A DNA stretch of 64,000 bases. Source: Lactobacillus sp. ESL0677 (GTDB taxonomy: Bacteria > Bacillota > Bacilli > Lactobacillales > Lactobacillaceae). The notes beneath the pieces are model-generated. The model was not told the DNA's origin, made no database searches, and saw nothing but the letters and a program-made list of their open reading frames with translations. A program made the position numbers and the translations under genes. Positions 62,010 through 64,000 of this stretch are shown piece by piece (within the stretch, counting starts at the first letter, position 1; the number at the start of each line of letters is the position of its first letter). The DNA is taken from contig NZ_CP113946.1 in the NCBI RefSeq assembly GCF_029392875.1, positions 1,964,799 to 2,028,798 on the forward strand, in the 5' to 3' direction.

Positions 62010-62065
62010 TTCAATAAAAAAAGCGCATTATAGCACCACGAAAAATTCGTGATGTATAAAGCACT
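62010..62065 (-). terminator. Terminator downstream of yidC
   Basis: CACGAA / TTCGTG core stem, extended by TTATA/TATAA and GTGC/GCGC pairs, with T-run on the minus strand. mnmE-mnmG are therefore transcribed apart from rpmH-rnpA-yidC. Confidence 0.7.
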
Positions 62066-62103
62066 TTGACTACTTTATCTAAAAATCACTTTAGACTAAA
62101 TAT

Positions 62104-62973
62104 TTACTTTTTACGCTTTAAACGCTTATAGGTTCTTCTAAGTTGACGTTTACGTTCACGTTCGGCTTCTGCCTTAGCTTCTTGCGCCTTGCGATATTTA
62201 ATCGGATTCTGCAAGATAAAGGTTTGGCCAACTTGGAAGAGGTTAGAAACTACCCAGTACAAAACAATCGCTGACTGGAAGTAAATTCCCATTACACCAA
62301 CCATAATTGACATCCCATAAGTCATCATCTTAGTTGACGCTGTTTGTGATTCCTTTGGCGTTGACAACTGACTAATGTAAGTTGACAGGAACGTCAAAAT
62401 CATCGACAAAATCGGCATAATGAAGTAAGGATCTGGTTTACCTAAATCCATCCATAAAAAATGGCCTGTTTGAAGTTGCGGTGTTTGCCAGATTGCGCCA
62501 TACAAGGCATACATTACCGGAAACTGGATAATTAGCGGCAAACAACCAGCATACGGATTAATCCCAGCTTCCTTATAAAGCTTATTAGTTTCTTGGGACA
62601 ATAACGTCCGCGATTCCGTATCATTACCCGGATACTTTTTGCGTAATGCATTAATCTCCGGTTGAATTGCTTGCATCTTCGTCGTACTCTTAATCGAAAT
62701 CGCACTAAGCGGATACAAAATAACCCGCACAATTACAGTGAAGACAATGATTGCCCACCCGTAACTATTGCTCATAATTTTAGCCAGCCATAGGATAAAG
62801 ACCGACATATAATAAATGATCCAGCGATTCCACCAGCTACCACTAGTATGCGAAACTGGTGCCACTTTGGCGTTAGTTTGTGCTGCACAACCCGTTAACA
62901 CAACAGCGATTGCAACAACTGCTAGCAGTGTAAGCAGACGTTTGACATTTCTCTTAGTTAAAATGTCTTTCAC
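62104..62973 (-). CDS. yidC: Membrane protein insertase YidC (lipoprotein type)
   Basis: 289 aa. Signal with lipobox 'AVVLTGCAAQ', then five membrane segments including 'NPYAGCLPLIIQFPVMYALY', typical YidC/OxaA core, and a Lys/Arg-rich tail for ribosome contact. GTG 62973 was chosen because GAGGAAG at the rnpA end is 6 nt upstream; ATG 62994 would overlap rnpA. Inserts membrane proteins with or without SecYEG. Immediately after rnpA. Confidence 0.93.
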   Translation of the reverse strand: MKDILTKRNVKRLLTLLAVVAIAVVLTGCAAQTNAKVAPVSHTSGSWWNRWIIYYMSVFILWLAKIMSNSYGWAIIVFTVIVRVILYPLSAISIKSTTKMQAIQPEINALRKKYPGNDTESRTLLSQETNKLYKEAGINPYAGCLPLIIQFPVMYALYGAIWQTPQLQTGHFLWMDLGKPDPYFIMPILSMILTFLSTYISQLSTPKESQTASTKMMTYGMSIMVGVMGIYFQSAIVLYWVVSNLFQVGQTFILQNPIKYRKAQEAKAEAERERKRQLRRTYKRLKRKK

Positions 62974-62974
62974 T

Positions 62975-63343
62975 CTAATCTTCCTCAACTTCATCAGGTA
63001 TTTCTTCAATAATATTGGCCAAAAAGAGTGCGTGCAGCAAGTTCTTTCTGACTTCAGCCATTTTAAAGTTACGCGCATATGGTCTAGCAATCACTAAAAA
63101 GTCAATTTGCGCTTCAATTGCAGGCTTATTTTCAGTAAGAACCGCACGAATATAACGTTTGAGCCGGTTGCGAACAACGGCAGTATGACCCACCTTTTTG
63201 CCAACAGAAATCCCCACCCGAAAATGTTTATTTTCTGTTTTATCTATTTTATAGATGACAAAAGCACGGTTTGCCACTGAATTACCAGATTTAAAAACTC
63301 GCTGAAAATCATTTTCAGTTTTAACTCGATAAGACTTTCTCAA
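62975..63343 (-). CDS. rnpA: Ribonuclease P protein component
   Basis: 122 aa. '[28 protein letters not shown]' is the RNR motif region that contacts the P RNA; '[11 protein letters not shown]' is also conserved. Located between rpmH and yidC as in nearly all Firmicutes. A terminator-like hairpin lies between rpmH and rnpA. Confidence 0.96.
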   Translation of the reverse strand: MRKSYRVKTENDFQRVFKSGNSVANRAFVIYKIDKTENKHFRVGISVGKKVGHTAVVRNRLKRYIRAVLTENKPAIEAQIDFLVIARPYARNFKMAEVRKNLLHALFLANIIEEIPDEVEED

Positions 63344-63369
63344 AACGTTTCATTCCACTCTTGTACACT

Positions 63370-63396
63370 AAAAAAACCACTGGGATTCAGTGGTTT
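63370..63396 (-). terminator. Terminator/attenuator between rpmH and rnpA
   Basis: ACCACTG / CAGTGGT stem with T-run on the minus strand, touching the rpmH stop. It may lower rnpA expression relative to rpmH. Confidence 0.75.
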
Positions 63397-63535
63397 AAGC
63401 AGATAAGACTTTTCTACCCTTTGCACGGCGTCTAGCTAAAACCTTGCGGCCATTAGATGTACTCATCCGTTTCATAAAGCCATGAACTCGTGAACGGTGA
63501 CGCTTTTTAGGTTGGTAAGTTCTCTTAGTTGTCAT
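63395..63535 (-). CDS. rpmH: Ribosomal protein bL34
   Basis: 46 aa. '[20 protein letters not shown]' and '[18 protein letters not shown]' are the full bL34 sequence. GGAGGTG precedes the ATG. Divergent from dnaA across the origin region. Confidence 0.98.
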   Translation of the reverse strand: MTTKRTYQPKKRHRSRVHGFMKRMSTSNGRKVLARRRAKGRKVLSA

Positions 63536-63694
63536 TAAACTACACCTCCATTTTTATATGCTAACTGCACAATTTAATATCTAGAATAGCATGATTAAAG
63601 TAAAAAACCAAGTAAAAATGCTAATTAATTTTGAACCAATTAGATAAATTTTTAAACTAACCTGAATTTGTCTGTGTAACTTTTAGGAGATTAA

Positions 63695-63950
63695 TTTTCC
63701 ACAATTTAGTAAGTCACACATTTATTACATAAGTTATCCACAGTTACCAGCATGTTGATAAAGATATTCACATCATGTGGATATAGTTCTTGAAGTTTGA
63801 CTTTATCACTGCCATATCAATTTATTTTATTAACAGCTTTATCAAAAACATATTTCTCCACAGTCAAATAAGCAAAAAGATTGTTAATTATCTAAATTAA
63901 TTTATCCACAGCATGTTAATTCTTAATTTCTTTTGTTCACTTGTGGAAAA
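63695..63950. other. Origin region: DnaA-box cluster (oriC)
   Basis: Six DnaA boxes in 256 bp: perfect TTATCCACA at 63734-63742 and 63902-63910, and one-mismatch boxes at 63695-63703, 63776-63784 (minus), 63854-63862 and 63942-63950 (minus). AT-rich tracts lie between them. Located between rpmH and the expected dnaA, the standard Firmicute oriC position. The 465 bp from 63536 contain no gene. Confidence 0.9.
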
Positions 63951-63990
63951 CATTTTGCTTAGATGGTAAAATAATTTGGGTTAAAAATTT

Positions 63991-63999
63991 TTGGAGGAG
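63991..63999 (+). promoter_or_regulatory. Ribosome binding site of dnaA (gene starts past the window)
   Basis: TTGGAGGAGA at the extreme end is a strong Shine-Dalgarno sequence directed rightward after the DnaA boxes, so dnaA probably begins within about 10 bp beyond the window. Confidence 0.7.
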
Positions 64000-64000
64000 A

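Noticed and set aside
1..64000. CRISPR arrays, tRNA/rRNA, transposases, prophage
   Set aside because: No regularly spaced repeats, cloverleaf, rRNA or transposase sequence found on either strand.

Overview
The window is a low-GC Firmicute chromosome segment, most likely Lactobacillus sensu stricto. It ends just before dnaA. The right edge reads mnmG, mnmE, yidC, rnpA, rpmH, a cluster of DnaA boxes and a strong ribosome binding site, which is the usual gene order on that side of a Lactobacillus origin. Genus-level signs are the tandem dAK/dGK deoxynucleoside kinases, the dltXABCD operon, two pyruvate oxidases and T-box control of an amino-acid transporter. No rRNA, tRNA, insertion sequence, prophage or CRISPR array was seen, so this is core chromosome with some strain-variable inserts.

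Layout. 1-10.4 kb is a hexuronate block: a GntR regulator cut by the left edge, uxuB-uxuA, a divergent ManD-PTS-RpiR operon, kdgA-kdgK and a LacI regulator. Together they take fructuronate through mannonate and 2-keto-3-deoxygluconate to pyruvate and glyceraldehyde-3-phosphate. 10.4-20.8 kb holds a DUF4097 protein, ilvE, a Clp ATPase under a perfect CIRCE operator, a short UvrA paralogue, a lone EIIC with a lipase-like hydrolase, and a DUF975 membrane protein. 20.8-26.5 kb has a candidate small RNA, then the dlt operon with a serine hydrolase at its 3' end. 26.9-27.4 kb holds two related candidate small RNAs in tandem. 27.4-38.9 kb carries a c-di-AMP-receptor-like CBS protein, a metal P-type ATPase, an antiporter, a MacB-like ABC protein, a DUF2087 pseudogene, nagB and the amaP-DUF2273-asp23 stress operon.

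39-44.9 kb holds two near-identical HTH-membrane regulators flanking a CPBP protease, a small secreted cysteine-containing peptide, a P-loop kinase, an unknown secreted protein and the dAK/dGK pair. 45-47.6 kb is an amino-acid ABC transporter behind one complete and one partial T-box. 48-58.5 kb has two NCS2 purine permeases, a ClC antiporter, gnd and two tandem pyruvate oxidases. 58.7-64 kb is the origin-flanking block.

Three observations stand out. (1) The RNA pair at 27.07-27.42 kb: each has a 5' hairpin with a Shine-Dalgarno-like loop, a second hairpin with a CCUCC/CCUUC loop, and its own terminator. This resembles streptococcal csRNAs or other C-rich-loop riboregulators. (2) A set of 14-16-bp palindromes matching the B. 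subtilis ParB (parS) and Noc binding consensuses, several placed right after terminators, which fits an origin-proximal region. (3) The HTH-membrane / CPBP / HTH-membrane / secreted peptide cluster, a candidate peptide-immunity or signalling locus. Functions are assigned from motif and family recognition by eye; no database search was run.
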